DNA of 39,009 nucleotides from Bacteroidota bacterium. GTDB lineage: Bacteria > Bacteroidota > Bacteroidia > Flavobacteriales_F > PHOS-HE28. Shown here piece after piece: positions 1 to 7,763 of this stretch (position 1 is its first letter; each line of letters starts with the position of its first letter). The notes under the pieces were generated by a model. That model worked only from the letters and a program-made list of their open reading frames with translations. It did not search any database and was not told the DNA's origin. The DNA lies in NCBI GenBank assembly GCA_023412755.1, contig JAEZCB010000243.1:1-39009 (forward strand), read 5' to 3'. The translations under genes and the position numbers were made by a program.

Positions 1-1767
1 TGCATCATCGCCCATATCGACCACGGAAAGAGCACATTGGCCGACCGTCTGCTGCACATGACCGGGACCATCGCCGACCGCGACATGCAGGCCCAGAATC
101 TGGATGATATGGATCTGGAGCGCGAGCGCGGCATCACGATCAAGAGCAAGGCCATCCAGATGGACTATTCCCTGAATGGGAAGAAGTACATCCTCAACCT
201 CATCGACACACCCGGCCATGTGGACTTCAGCTATGAAGTGAGCCGGAGCATCGCCGCCTGCGAGGGGGCACTTTTGATCGTGGATGCCACCCAAGGCATA
301 CAGGCACAGACCATAAGCAACCTGTACCTGGCCCTGGAGCATGATCTGGAGATCATCCCGATCCTGAACAAAATGGATCTGCCTAGCGCGAATCCCGAGG
401 AAGTGAAGGACCAGATCGTGGACCTGTTGGGTTGCAAGCGCGAAGAGATACTCAGCGCCAGTGGCAAAACAGGCCTGGGCGTGGACAAGGTGCTGGAGGC
501 CGTAGTGGAGCGGATACCCCCTCCAAAAGGCGACCCGAATGGCCCCTTGCAGGCCTTGATCTTCGATAGCGTGTTCAACAGTTTTCGCGGGATCATCGCT
601 TATTACCGGGTCATGAACGGCACCATCCGCAAGGGTGACAAGGTGAAATTCTTCAACACCGGAGTTGTCTACGATGCAGATGAAGTAGGCATTCTGAAAA
701 TGCAGATCAGTCCGCGCCCGGAAGTGAAGGCAGGCGATGTTGGCTATATCATCAGCGGGATCAAAACGGCCAGCGAAGTGAAGGTTGGCGATACCATCAC
801 ACACAAGGATCGGCCATGTGCGGAGGGCATCAAGGGTTTTGAGGATGTGAAGCCGATGGTATGGGCCGGCATCTTTCCCGTGGATACGGATGAGTATGAG
901 GAGTTGCGCGATGCCATGGAGAAACTGCAACTCAATGACGCCAGTCTAACCTGGACCCCTGAAAGCAGTGCGGCTCTTGGCTTCGGATTCCGTTGCGGAT
1001 TCCTGGGGCTGCTGCATATGGAGATCATCCAGGAACGGTTGGAGCGCGAGTTCAACATGACGGTGATCACCACGGTGCCGAACGTGGGATACATCGTTAC
1101 GAAGACCAATGGTGATGTGATCGAAGTGCACAACCCTAGTGAATTGCCCGAGGTGATGCACATTGACAAGATCGAGGAGCCGTACATCAAAGCGCAGGTG
1201 ATCACCAAGGCCGAATACACCGGCGCGATCATGACGCTTTGCATAGAGAAACGCGGCATTCTCGTAGGCCAGACCTACCTGACCACGGATCGTGTGGAAC
1301 TCACCTTCGAGCTTCCCCTGGGCGAAGTGGTGTTCGACTTCTACGACAAGTTGAAATCACTCAGCCGGGGTTACGCCAGTTTCGATTATCACCCGATCGG
1401 TCACAAGGAAAGCGACCTGATCAAGCTGGACATCCTGCTCAACAGCGAAAAGGTGGATGCTTTGAGCGCATTGATCCACCGCGATCACGCGCACGAGCTG
1501 GGCAAGAAGATGTGCAGCAAGCTGAAGGAGCTTCTGCCGCGCCAACAGTTCGACATACCGATCCAGGCGGCGATCGGTGCCAAGATCGTGGCCCGCGAAA
1601 CGGTGAAGGCCCTACGGAAGGACGTTACCGCCAAGTGCTATGGCGGTGACATCAGCCGTAAGCGCAAGCTGCTGGAGAAGCAGAAAGAGGGTAAGAAGCG
1701 CATGCGCCAGATCGGAACGGTGGAGGTACCGCAGCAGGCGTTCCTGGCGGTGCTGAAGTTGGATTGA
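1..1767 (+). CDS. lepA: Elongation factor 4 (LepA), 5' end cut by window edge
   Basis: LepA is a ribosome-associated translational GTPase of the EF-G family that acts on stalled or mis-translocated ribosomes. Frame 1 is open from base 1 and starts inside the P-loop region (IIAHIDHGKST, bases 4-36), so only about ten N-terminal residues are missing from the usual ~600. G3 (DTPGH) lies at 205-219 and G4 (NKMD) at 367-378. EF-G-like domains and the LepA-specific C-terminal domain follow, ending FLAVLKLD with TGA at 1765-1767, which is the normal family end. The apparent TTG start at 37 is only an artefact of the truncated window. What is odd is downstream: the last ~147 bases of the gene recur twice, in frame, after the stop codon. 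Confidence 0.97.
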   Translation, partial: CIIAHIDHGKSTLADRLLHMTGTIADRDMQAQNLDDMDLERERGITIKSKAIQMDYSLNGKKYILNLIDTPGHVDFSYEVSRSIAACEGALLIVDATQGIQAQTISNLYLALEHDLEIIPILNKMDLPSANPEEVKDQIVDLLGCKREEILSASGKTGLGVDKVLEAVVERIPPPKGDPNGPLQALIFDSVFNSFRGIIAYYRVMNGTIRKGDKVKFFNTGVVYDADEVGILKMQISPRPEVKAGDVGYIISGIKTASEVKVGDTITHKDRPCAEGIKGFEDVKPMVWAGIFPVDTDEYEELRDAMEKLQLNDASLTWTPESSAALGFGFRCGFLGLLHMEIIQERLEREFNMTVITTVPNVGYIVTKTNGDVIEVHNPSELPEVMHIDKIEEPYIKAQVITKAEYTGAIMTLCIEKRGILVGQTYLTTDRVELTFELPLGEVVFDFYDKLKSLSRGYASFDYHPIGHKESDLIKLDILLNSEKVDALSALIHRDHAHELGKKMCSKLKELLPRQQFDIPIQAAIGAKIVARETVKALRKDVTAKCYGGDISRKRKLLEKQKEGKKRMRQIGTVEVPQQAFLAVLKLD

Positions 1768-1803
1768 GCAGCTGAGCCGCGGGCGAAGTCCCACTTTGCG
1801 GGA

Positions 1804-1974
1804 GACGTTACCGCCAAGTGCTACGGAAGTGGCATCAGCCGTAAGCGCAAGTTGCTGGAGAAGCAGAAGGAGGGTAAGAAGCGCATGCAGCAGGACCTGT
1901 CCCGCCGCCTCGGCGGGATCGGAACGGTGGAAGTGCCGCAGCAGGCGTTCCTGGCGGTGCTGAAGTTGGATTGA
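1804..1974 (+). pseudogene. lepA C-terminal fragment, copy 1
   Basis: A 57-codon remnant matches the LepA end (DVTAKCYG...ISRKRKLLEKQKEGKKRM...FLAVLKLD-stop) and finishes in TGA at 1972-1974. Relative to lepA it has an eight-codon insertion reading QDLSRRLG after KKRM, and GGD is changed to GSG. It has no start codon or promoter box of its own and would be translated only by read-through of the lepA stop. It is most likely untranslated. Confidence 0.8.
1900..1918. repeat. TCCCGCC/GGCGGGA palindrome inside lepA copy 1
   Basis: A 7-bp stem (1900-1906 with 1912-1918) and 5-base loop form the core of the 24-base insertion that distinguishes copies 1 and 2 from lepA. In copy 2 the right arm is degraded (GGCTGGA). 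Its likeness to the linker palindrome suggests a small mobile or amplifying palindrome. Confidence 0.6.
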
Positions 1975-1995
1975 GCAGTTGAGCCGCGGGCGAAT

Positions 1996-2010
1996 TCCCG
2001 CTTTGCGGGA
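1996..2010. repeat. TCCCGC-TTT-GCGGGA palindrome in the lepA array linker
   Basis: A perfect 6-bp stem with TTT loop sits between copies 1 and 2. The equivalent linker after the real lepA stop (1789-1803) has one mismatch (TCCCAC). No U tract follows, so a terminator role is not supported. Confidence 0.6.
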
Positions 2011-2214
2011 GACGTTACCGCCAAGTGCTACGGCGGTGACATCAGCCGGAAGCGCAAACTCTTGGAGAAGCAGAAGGAGGGTAAGAAGCGCATGCAGCAG
2101 GACCTGTCCCGCCGCCTCGGCTGGATCGGAACCGTGGAGGTACCGCAGCAGGCGTTCCTGGCGGTGCTGAAGCTGGATCGAGGATTCACCTGCATGCGGT
2201 ACAAGAACGGGTGA
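2011..2214 (+). pseudogene. lepA C-terminal fragment, copy 2, stop lost
   Basis: This second remnant of the lepA end carries the same eight-codon insertion as copy 1 (here ending in W instead of G). Apart from that insertion, its differences from lepA are silent (for example CGT to CGG, CTG-CTG to CTC-TTG, ACG to ACC). The lepA stop is replaced by CGA, so the frame runs on through a short unrelated tail to TGA at 2212-2214, five bases before the next gene's stop. The silent bias suggests it diverged while under protein-level selection, for example as the end of a working lepA elsewhere, and was brought in by recombination. That is inference. Confidence 0.75.
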
Positions 2215-2219
2215 TCTGT

Positions 2220-3122
2220 TCAGTCCATGCGTATCCAGCTTCCAACATGAACACCTTTTTCCTGTTGAATGATGCGGACGTTATAGAGCCCTGCGGGTAG
2301 TTCTAATACCTCCATAAAGGCTTTGCTACCTATGAGACTGCGCGTTAGGACCACTCGCCCGGCCGCATCGCTCAATGAGACCTCAGTGCCTGGGCCGAAG
2401 GATCCAGACAAATGGAAACCATTGGTGCTGGGATTCGGGTATATGACAGGGAGCTGTTCCCCCTTCACTTCAGGCATGGAGGTGCTGATGTCCATACAAT
2501 CTGACCAATCCGGCCATGCATCGAAGGCGAGCTCATGGTCGGAATAGGATACGAAGGTCACCAGGTACCATTCCACGATCATGTCGCAGAAATAGGGTGT
2601 TGGATGGAATGGGACCATACCGATGCCTTCTACAAGGTCCTTATTGGTACCTGGAGATACTGATCCATCGGCGTCGAGGCTTGCCACCTCCCAAATTCGC
2701 TTTGTCACGCCATCCATTTGAATGGAACAAGTGTCTACGATTTCCAGCATTCCAAGAAATTCCGGACACGCAGGATCAGGTGCATCGATCGGCCACCAAC
2801 GTTCACCAGGCACACCATAGTAATACAACGTATCCCAGATCTGGGTTTCGGATCCGCGATAAAGCACCGCATCGCCAATGCGTACGGTGTAGAAGTACCA
2901 TTCATGCACTTGTTGTACCCCCATCATAAGGCCGGAATCACGAACTGCGATATGCTGTACCTCCTGACCATTGATGGTGACATCGGACTCGTACCACATA
3001 TGGCGCTGAAAATCGTAACTCATCTGGGACATCCAGAATTTCCAATTCGCATCCGGAGCACACCATGATTGGGCAGCAAGCGATAAAGGAAGTAGCGCCA
3101 GAATGAGCAGTAGGTTCTTCAT
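2220..3122 (-). CDS. Secreted protein with T9SS C-terminal sorting domain
   Basis: This 300-residue secreted protein has a clear signal peptide (MKNLLLILALLPLSLAAQ). Its central region (about 20-215) I do not recognise; it is Trp/Tyr-rich with several paired cysteines. The C-terminal ~75-residue type A sorting domain begins near VIYPNPSTNGF, has the typical DAAGRVV and ELPAGLYNVRI strands, and ends WIRMD. T9SS cargo crosses the outer membrane and is usually released or anchored to A-LPS after removal of this domain. The gene lies 24 bases downstream of another T9SS cargo gene on the same strand, so the two are probably co-transcribed. No enzymatic motif was seen. Confidence 0.85.
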   Translation of the reverse strand: MKNLLLILALLPLSLAAQSWCAPDANWKFWMSQMSYDFQRHMWYESDVTINGQEVQHIAVRDSGLMMGVQQVHEWYFYTVRIGDAVLYRGSETQIWDTLYYYGVPGERWWPIDAPDPACPEFLGMLEIVDTCSIQMDGVTKRIWEVASLDADGSVSPGTNKDLVEGIGMVPFHPTPYFCDMIVEWYLVTFVSYSDHELAFDAWPDWSDCMDISTSMPEVKGEQLPVIYPNPSTNGFHLSGSFGPGTEVSLSDAAGRVVLTRSLIGSKAFMEVLELPAGLYNVRIIQQEKGVHVGSWIRMD

Positions 3123-3146
3123 GTGGATCGATCTGGTAGAATTGGG

Positions 3147-4514
3147 TCATTCCAGATGAATAAGGCGCAACACGGCCTGGGAAGTTCCATTAATGAGAAG
3201 CCGCGCCAGATAAACACCATTGCCGGGTAGCATTGCGCTTGCAAGCAGCAGTTGTTCCTCGCCTTCCACAGACCAACTCGCAATGGACCTGCCCGTGGCG
3301 TCGAGGATCTCCAGACTGGATCCAACAGGCATGTTCCGGTCGAATTGCAGCAACGTGCTTTCCAGGAACGGGTTTGGAAAAGCACGGAGGGCATGTATGC
3401 CACCCACCTGTTCATTTACAAAAGTGGATAGCTCGTATCGCTGTGTTATGGTATGCGCAAAATTCAGCTCGTCCACCGCAATGCCGGTGAGGTACATCAG
3501 ATCAGGAGTACCGGTTATCGACCAGGCACAATCCTTCCCGCTGAAGCCATCGAATGTGACAGAAGTGGCCAGATCACCCTCCGGTGTGATCAGCAGTGCC
3601 AGGTAGTCGAGGTTCCGGCTCGGTATGGGATCGCCCGAATAACCACTCACCAGGACATGACCGTCCGGAGTAACATGAAGGCCATAGCCGATCTCACCGC
3701 TATTGAGCCCTTGGTTGTTGTAGCGGTTGCTCCAGATCAGATCTCCGGAGCCGTTCAATTTTATGGTTAGAACATCGAGGTTCGTATAAGTAGGCCCATT
3801 GAAATCAGGGCCATAGTGCCGACCAGTGGCATATACATGCCCATCTTCGCCGATCACGATGTGGGTCACTTCGTCGCCAGACGTATTATCGGGTAGGTTG
3901 GTGGGTTCCACAAAAGCCCATTGGAAGCTGCCGTCCGGCCCACATTTATAGACGGTGAATCGGCATGCGCCATGTCCGCCCATGTAACCATTCCCTTCTG
4001 CATCTATCGCGTAGGACGCTGCGGACGAACCTTGTGCGCAATGTCCACTTCCATCCGAAAGGATCTGGCCCGATGGTGATAAGAGCAGGTTGCGGTAAAG
4101 ACTCACTGAGTTACCCCTATAGCCGAAGAGGAACCTGCAGTTCCCATCTATCACGCGCATGGCAGCTGGCATGACCCGGAGCCAATGTTCAGCATTACCT
4201 AAAGGCAGCTCCCACTGTTGAGTTCCATCCGGATCGTATTTCGCGACCACCACATGCCCGGTCGAATGATCCAGTGTCGCAACCCAACCGGCGATATAGA
4301 TATTGCCATCCTCATCCACATCCAAAGTTACCGCCCTATCTACTCCAGGCACGGATCCATTCACAGTGGCCGACCATAAGAGCATACCATCCGGATCCAG
4401 CTTGAGGAGAAGAGCATCATCATCGGCTGGACTCACTTGTGTTGAAAACAGGGCTTCACGAACTCGCCCGGAGTGATGGATAGTGCCGCAGCGTGTCCCT
4501 GTGTGGGTATACAA
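3147..4514 (-). CDS. T9SS-sorted beta-propeller-like (SBBP-type) protein, 5' end missing
   Basis: The readable protein is 455 residues of repeated blades of the LDPDGxxxW / DEDGNIYIAGW type, as in secreted SBBP or delta-60 repeat propellers. It ends in a T9SS sorting domain (FPNPFLESTLLQF, ILDATGRSIASW, GVYLARLLINGT). The N-terminus is abnormal. The only in-frame start is a TTG at 4514, the frame stays open without any ATG back to a stop at 4578-4580, and there is no signal peptide, which a T9SS cargo needs. The first readable segment looks like the end of a blade, so the 5' part was probably lost by deletion or rearrangement next to the transporter gene at 4572. It may be a decaying pseudogene. 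Confidence 0.7.
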   Translation of the reverse strand: MYTHTGTRCGTIHHSGRVREALFSTQVSPADDDALLLKLDPDGMLLWSATVNGSVPGVDRAVTLDVDEDGNIYIAGWVATLDHSTGHVVVAKYDPDGTQQWELPLGNAEHWLRVMPAAMRVIDGNCRFLFGYRGNSVSLYRNLLLSPSGQILSDGSGHCAQGSSAASYAIDAEGNGYMGGHGACRFTVYKCGPDGSFQWAFVEPTNLPDNTSGDEVTHIVIGEDGHVYATGRHYGPDFNGPTYTNLDVLTIKLNGSGDLIWSNRYNNQGLNSGEIGYGLHVTPDGHVLVSGYSGDPIPSRNLDYLALLITPEGDLATSVTFDGFSGKDCAWSITGTPDLMYLTGIAVDELNFAHTITQRYELSTFVNEQVGGIHALRAFPNPFLESTLLQFDRNMPVGSSLEILDATGRSIASWSVEGEEQLLLASAMLPGNGVYLARLLINGTSQAVLRLIHLE

Positions 4515-4556
4515 TGTGGGATCCGGTGGCGTGGATCCATGGATCGACGAACGGAA

Positions 4557-4564
4557 TAGATTCG
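4557..4564 (+). promoter_or_regulatory. Promoter -7-like box TAGATTCG
   Basis: It matches the TAnnTTCG variant of the Bacteroidota -7 box seen elsewhere in this window. Only 7 bases separate it from the ATG at 4572, so the transcript would start almost at the start codon. Confidence 0.4.
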
Positions 4565-4571
4565 CGCACGC

Positions 4572-6019
4572 ATGCGGTCATTCACCAGAAGGATCTATCA
4601 GATCGGCGGGCCACTTGCCGCTACATTCATCTTTCTTCTGATGCGGCATTATGGACATGCACCGGCGTTGATGGCCGGTATCGTGGCGTGGATGGCCATC
4701 TGGTGGATCAGTGAGGCAGTGCCGCTTCCGGTGACCTCACTGTTGCCGCTTGTTCTCTATCCCATGTTCGGCATCGAGTCGGTGGCTGCCACGGCGATGC
4801 ATTATGGTAGGGAGATCATATTCCTTTTCCTTGGCGGTTTCATACTTGCGCTGGCTATAGAGCGGAGTGGTGCGCACAAGCGCATCGCGCTCCACATCAT
4901 TTCCTGGACAGGCGGCTCACCGGGTGGGGCCATTCTCGGTATCATGGTGGCATGTGCCCTGTTGAGCATGTGGATAAACAGCACGGCCACCACCCTGGTC
5001 ATGCTGCCCATCGCGTTGAGTTTGCTGGATGATGAAAGTTCTCCGGCCGATGTCCGGCAGCGGATGACCATACCGTTGCTACTTGCCGTGGCTTACGGAG
5101 CCACCATTGGCGGCATGTCCACGCCAGTGGGTACGCCACCGAATCTGATATTGATCGAATTCCTGCGGCAATATCATGCGGAAGGTGCGAGCATTGGTTT
5201 CGGCGAATGGATGGCCTTTGGTCTGCCCATTACCCTCATACTGTTGCTCCTGGCCTGGGTGGTGCTCACACGAATGGCATTCAATACAGGCAAAGTGCCG
5301 CTCGGCGAGCGAAAGGAGGTCCGGCGCAAACTGAGTGATCTTGGCCCCCTTTCCACCCATGAGATCCGTGCGTTGACGATCTTTTCCGTGGTGGCGCTGC
5401 TGTGGATCACTGGAGATGACCTGCGCTGGGGGGAAGAATGGACCTTACATGGTTGGAGGCATCATACCGGTCTTGTGATGATCAGCGATGCTGCCGTGGC
5501 CGTTGCTGGCGCCATGGCCTTGTTCCTGATGCCCGCATATGGCAGCCATGAAGGAAAAGATGCCCTCATGGAATGGCGGTTTGCCGAAGCCAGGGTGCCC
5601 TGGGGGTGCTTTTGCTCATCGGAGGTGGATTCGCGTTGGGTGCTGGCATGGACCGCAGTGGATTGTCCACCATATTCGGCAATGTGCTCACAGGGATCGG
5701 TGCTCTGCCACCCGTACTGCTCATTGGGGTCGTGGTATTGGTAGTATGCCTGCTAAGTGAGCTCGGAAGCAACACCGCGACGGCAAGTCTGGTGATCCCC
5801 ATCCTTGCGGGTACTGGTGCCAGTTGGGGGCTTGGGGCAGAGCAACTGCTCATACCCGCCACATTGGGAGCCAGTCTTGGCTTCATGCTCCCGGTCGCTT
5901 CGCCTATGCAGACCATTGTGTTTGGAACGGGTAGGATCCCAGTTCGGCAGATGGTGAAGGCGGGCCTCTGGATGGACCTATTCGGTGTGTTGGTGCTGGC
6001 GCTCTACTTCGGTCTATGA
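4572..6019 (+). pseudogene. DASS-family sodium:dicarboxylate/sulfate symporter, frameshifted
   Basis: This is a SLC13/DASS (divalent anion:Na+ symporter) transporter of the inner membrane, about 480 codons when both frames are joined, which is the normal family length. The first frame (4572 to about 5606) covers N-terminal helices and the first sodium/substrate loop (MWINSTATT). The second frame (to 6019) holds the remaining helices and the second loop (ELGSNTATAS), ending LYFGL. The switch falls in a run of five G at 5602-5606: one extra G would join VPWG directly to VLLLIGGGFALG. Without it the first frame ends at 5744. The lesion could be a real inactivating deletion or a homopolymer error. 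Programmed frameshifting is not known in this family. Confidence 0.85.
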
Positions 6020-6025
6020 AATACG

Positions 6026-6048
6026 AACGGCGCCCGGAGGGCGCCGTT
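6026..6048. terminator. GC-rich hairpin between convergent genes
   Basis: A perfect 10-bp stem (AACGGCGCCC with GGGCGCCGTT) and 3-base loop lies seven bases after the transporter stop and upstream of the convergent lipoprotein end. It lacks a clean U tract on either strand, so it is probably a bidirectional or 3'-stabilising structure. Confidence 0.6.
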
Positions 6049-6052
6049 GCGC

Positions 6053-6085
6053 GATGATCCGTTAACACCACAAGGCCGGATCATC
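6053..6085. terminator. Second hairpin between convergent genes
   Basis: A 9-bp perfect stem (GATGATCCG with CGGATCATC) closes a 15-base loop, 15 bases beyond the minus-strand lipoprotein stop. It is likely part of the same two-way termination region. Confidence 0.5.
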
Positions 6086-6099
6086 TGTTATCGAGATCA

Positions 6100-6645
6100 T
6101 CACCTCACTTCCTCTGCGTTCCTATTCAGATCGAGTTGAGGGTTCGCGTTCACCTGGTCCGTTCTAGCGGTATCCATGGCTCTGCGTCTTTGCAGGTCCG
6201 AGTCATTATAAAATTGACCCGTGGAGGCCAGGATGTGTTGGGATTCCTGGACCAGAGCGTCCCATTGGCCTGGTTCGGCGGCTTCCACCCTATCCAGATG
6301 ATGTTCCACGATCTCCCGGTGATGCATTAATTCCCTGCGTAGATAATGATGCCGTTCACGTTTCTCAGGATCCAGTCCGGGATCGGCCAGTTTGATCTCC
6401 GAATCCTCAAGGTCATCATTGATATCCGCTCGGAGGTCACGCAGGTCATTCAATAGGTCCTGCCGGTCACTTTCGAAAGCATGGCTGTCATGGGTCTCGG
6501 TCTCGCGCATTCCAGTGTGGATGCGCTCCATGTTATCCTGAATCCGATCGTTATGGTCGTCCGTCTCATTGGAACATGCGGTGAGCAGGAACGACCCTGC
6601 GGCGAAGATCGTGATCGCAGGTATGGAACGTTTGATCGCTTGCAT
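6100..6645 (-). CDS. Acidic coiled-coil lipoprotein, paralogue A
   Basis: A small lipoprotein of 181 residues with a signal peptide and lipobox (FLLTAC) followed by a charged, helical body rich in D, E, R and H. The ATG at 6645 (MQAIKRS) is preferred because it puts the signal peptide at the N-terminus; an in-frame ATG at 6681 adds 12 residues. It is a paralogue of the gene at 6894-7460: the core reads FESDRQDLLNDLRDLRADI here and FESDRQDILSDLRDLRSDI there, and both continue NDDLEDS. I do not recognise a named family. It is probably attached to the inner or outer membrane facing the periplasm, function unknown. Confidence 0.75.
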   Translation of the reverse strand: MQAIKRSIPAITIFAAGSFLLTACSNETDDHNDRIQDNMERIHTGMRETETHDSHAFESDRQDLLNDLRDLRADINDDLEDSEIKLADPGLDPEKRERHHYLRRELMHHREIVEHHLDRVEAAEPGQWDALVQESQHILASTGQFYNDSDLQRRRAMDTARTDQVNANPQLDLNRNAEEVR

Positions 6646-6803
6646 TTGGGCAACAGCTTTCAAACACCGGTCCGGTAACATCGCCAGACCTTCGATACTC
6701 TGGAAATGGGATCTACAGGAGCTACGATCGGCTGGGTCCGATCATTATCTGTGGAGTCGATCACACGATCCAGCGGCATCTTACCACACAAAGATCCGGG
6801 GGT

Positions 6804-6841
6804 ATGAAAAAAAGACAACGGCATCCGTTGAGGATGCCGTT
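6804..6841 (-). terminator. Rho-independent terminator of lipoprotein paralogue B
   Basis: On the minus strand a 10-bp perfect stem (AACGGCATCC with GGATGCCGTT, 6817-6841) with a 5-base loop is followed by GTCTTTTTTTC. It lies about 50 bases after the stop at 6894. Confidence 0.85.
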
Positions 6842-6893
6842 GCTGCGCGGCCCACTTACACCACCAATAAGGGCCGCGGATAGTGGAACTGTA

Positions 6894-7460
6894 TCAGTCG
6901 TTCGTACGTGCGTTGTTGTCCCTGTCGTTGATGTCCACGGCAGGGCCGTCCACTTCCACGTTCGTATTGTTCGCGTCGGTATTGTTGGTATTCTGGCCAC
7001 GGCGGCGCTCCAGACCTTCACGCTCATAATAGGCACCGGCCTGGTCCAATGCATTCCGGGATTCCTGGTGGATCTGATCCCACTCCTGTACGCTGGCATT
7101 CTCCACTTTCTGGATCTGGTCCTCAACGGTCTTGCGCTGACTCTCCAATTCATTCACAAGGCGCTGATGACGCTCACGAACCTCGCCTTCGGTGCTCTGG
7201 TCGGCAAGTTCTTTCTTGGAATCCTCCAGATCATCGTTGATGTCCGAACGGAGGTCGCGTAGATCGCTCAGGATATCCTGCCGGTCGCTCTCGAAGGCTT
7301 CACGATCGCTGGTATCCACTTCACGCATGTCCTCGCGTACATCCTCCATGCGGTCCTGCATGCGGTCGCGCTTATCTTCCGGCTCACTGGAGCACGCGGT
7401 GAACAGCAAGGCCACACCCATGGTACTGGCCAGCAAATAGGTTTTGGAAGGCTTATTCAT
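6894..7460 (-). CDS. Acidic coiled-coil lipoprotein, paralogue B
   Basis: A lipoprotein of 188 residues with lipobox LFTAC after MNKPSKTYLLASTMGVAL. The ATG at 7460 fits the signal peptide; the longer form from 7499 adds a charged stretch that would disturb it. The body is a run of helices with heptad-like D/E/R patterns (DKRDRMQDRMEDVREDM), then an Asn/Asp-rich tail (NTNNTDANNTN, DINDRDNNARTND). It shares its core with the neighbouring paralogue A, but the two have separate terminators and so are probably separate transcripts. Function unknown; an envelope stress or scaffold role is speculation. Confidence 0.8.
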   Translation of the reverse strand: MNKPSKTYLLASTMGVALLFTACSSEPEDKRDRMQDRMEDVREDMREVDTSDREAFESDRQDILSDLRDLRSDINDDLEDSKKELADQSTEGEVRERHQRLVNELESQRKTVEDQIQKVENASVQEWDQIHQESRNALDQAGAYYEREGLERRRGQNTNNTDANNTNVEVDGPAVDINDRDNNARTND

Positions 7461-7763
7461 TTTCCGATTCTTTTGGTTCTGCGAGGTGCGCCTTTCCAAT
7501 GCCGTTCCCTTTATCGATCCCGCAAGTATTCCGGCCCGCTGTCGCTACTGGTGCAACGGTTAGAGCAGCGCAGCGGCCCGTGCCAACCGCCAATTGAACA
7601 GGGGGCGGATCGGGAACAGGATTCCACATCCATTTGAAATGTTCTTGCCCGATCTTCCCCACTACTGGAGGATAGGGTCCCCTGAAGTTGTTGCAGGCAG
7701 CGCGAAACCGGCAGGCGGCACCTTGTTGGGTAGGCACGCAGGCTCCATATATCCTTCACACTC
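7461..7763. other. Intergenic region between divergent genes
   Basis: About 300 bases separate the lipoprotein and the sugar dehydrogenase, which are read away from each other. I saw no convincing ORF, repeat or RNA gene, and no clean TAnnTTTG box close to either start. It presumably holds both promoters. Confidence 0.5.

Larger units (their letters stand above)
1621..2181 (+). repeat. Tandem array of lepA 3' ends (functional end plus two copies)
   Basis: The segment beginning GACGTTACCGCCAAGTGCTA occurs at 1621 (inside lepA), 1804 and 2011. Start-to-start distances are 183 and 207 bases, both multiples of three, so the copies stay in the lepA frame. The linker between copies (1768-1803 and 1975-2010) is itself conserved and carries a TCCC-C/A-TTT-GCGGGA palindrome. 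Both downstream copies share an in-frame 24-base insertion with another palindrome that the real lepA end lacks. Copy 2 differs from lepA (apart from the insertion and the lost stop) only at synonymous positions. This is a direct observation from the sequence; the mechanism is unknown. Confidence 0.95.

Noticed and set aside
5602..5606. Programmed -1 frameshift in the DASS gene
   Set aside because: No slippery heptamer followed by a stimulatory structure is evident, and the family is not known to use recoding; an indel is simpler.
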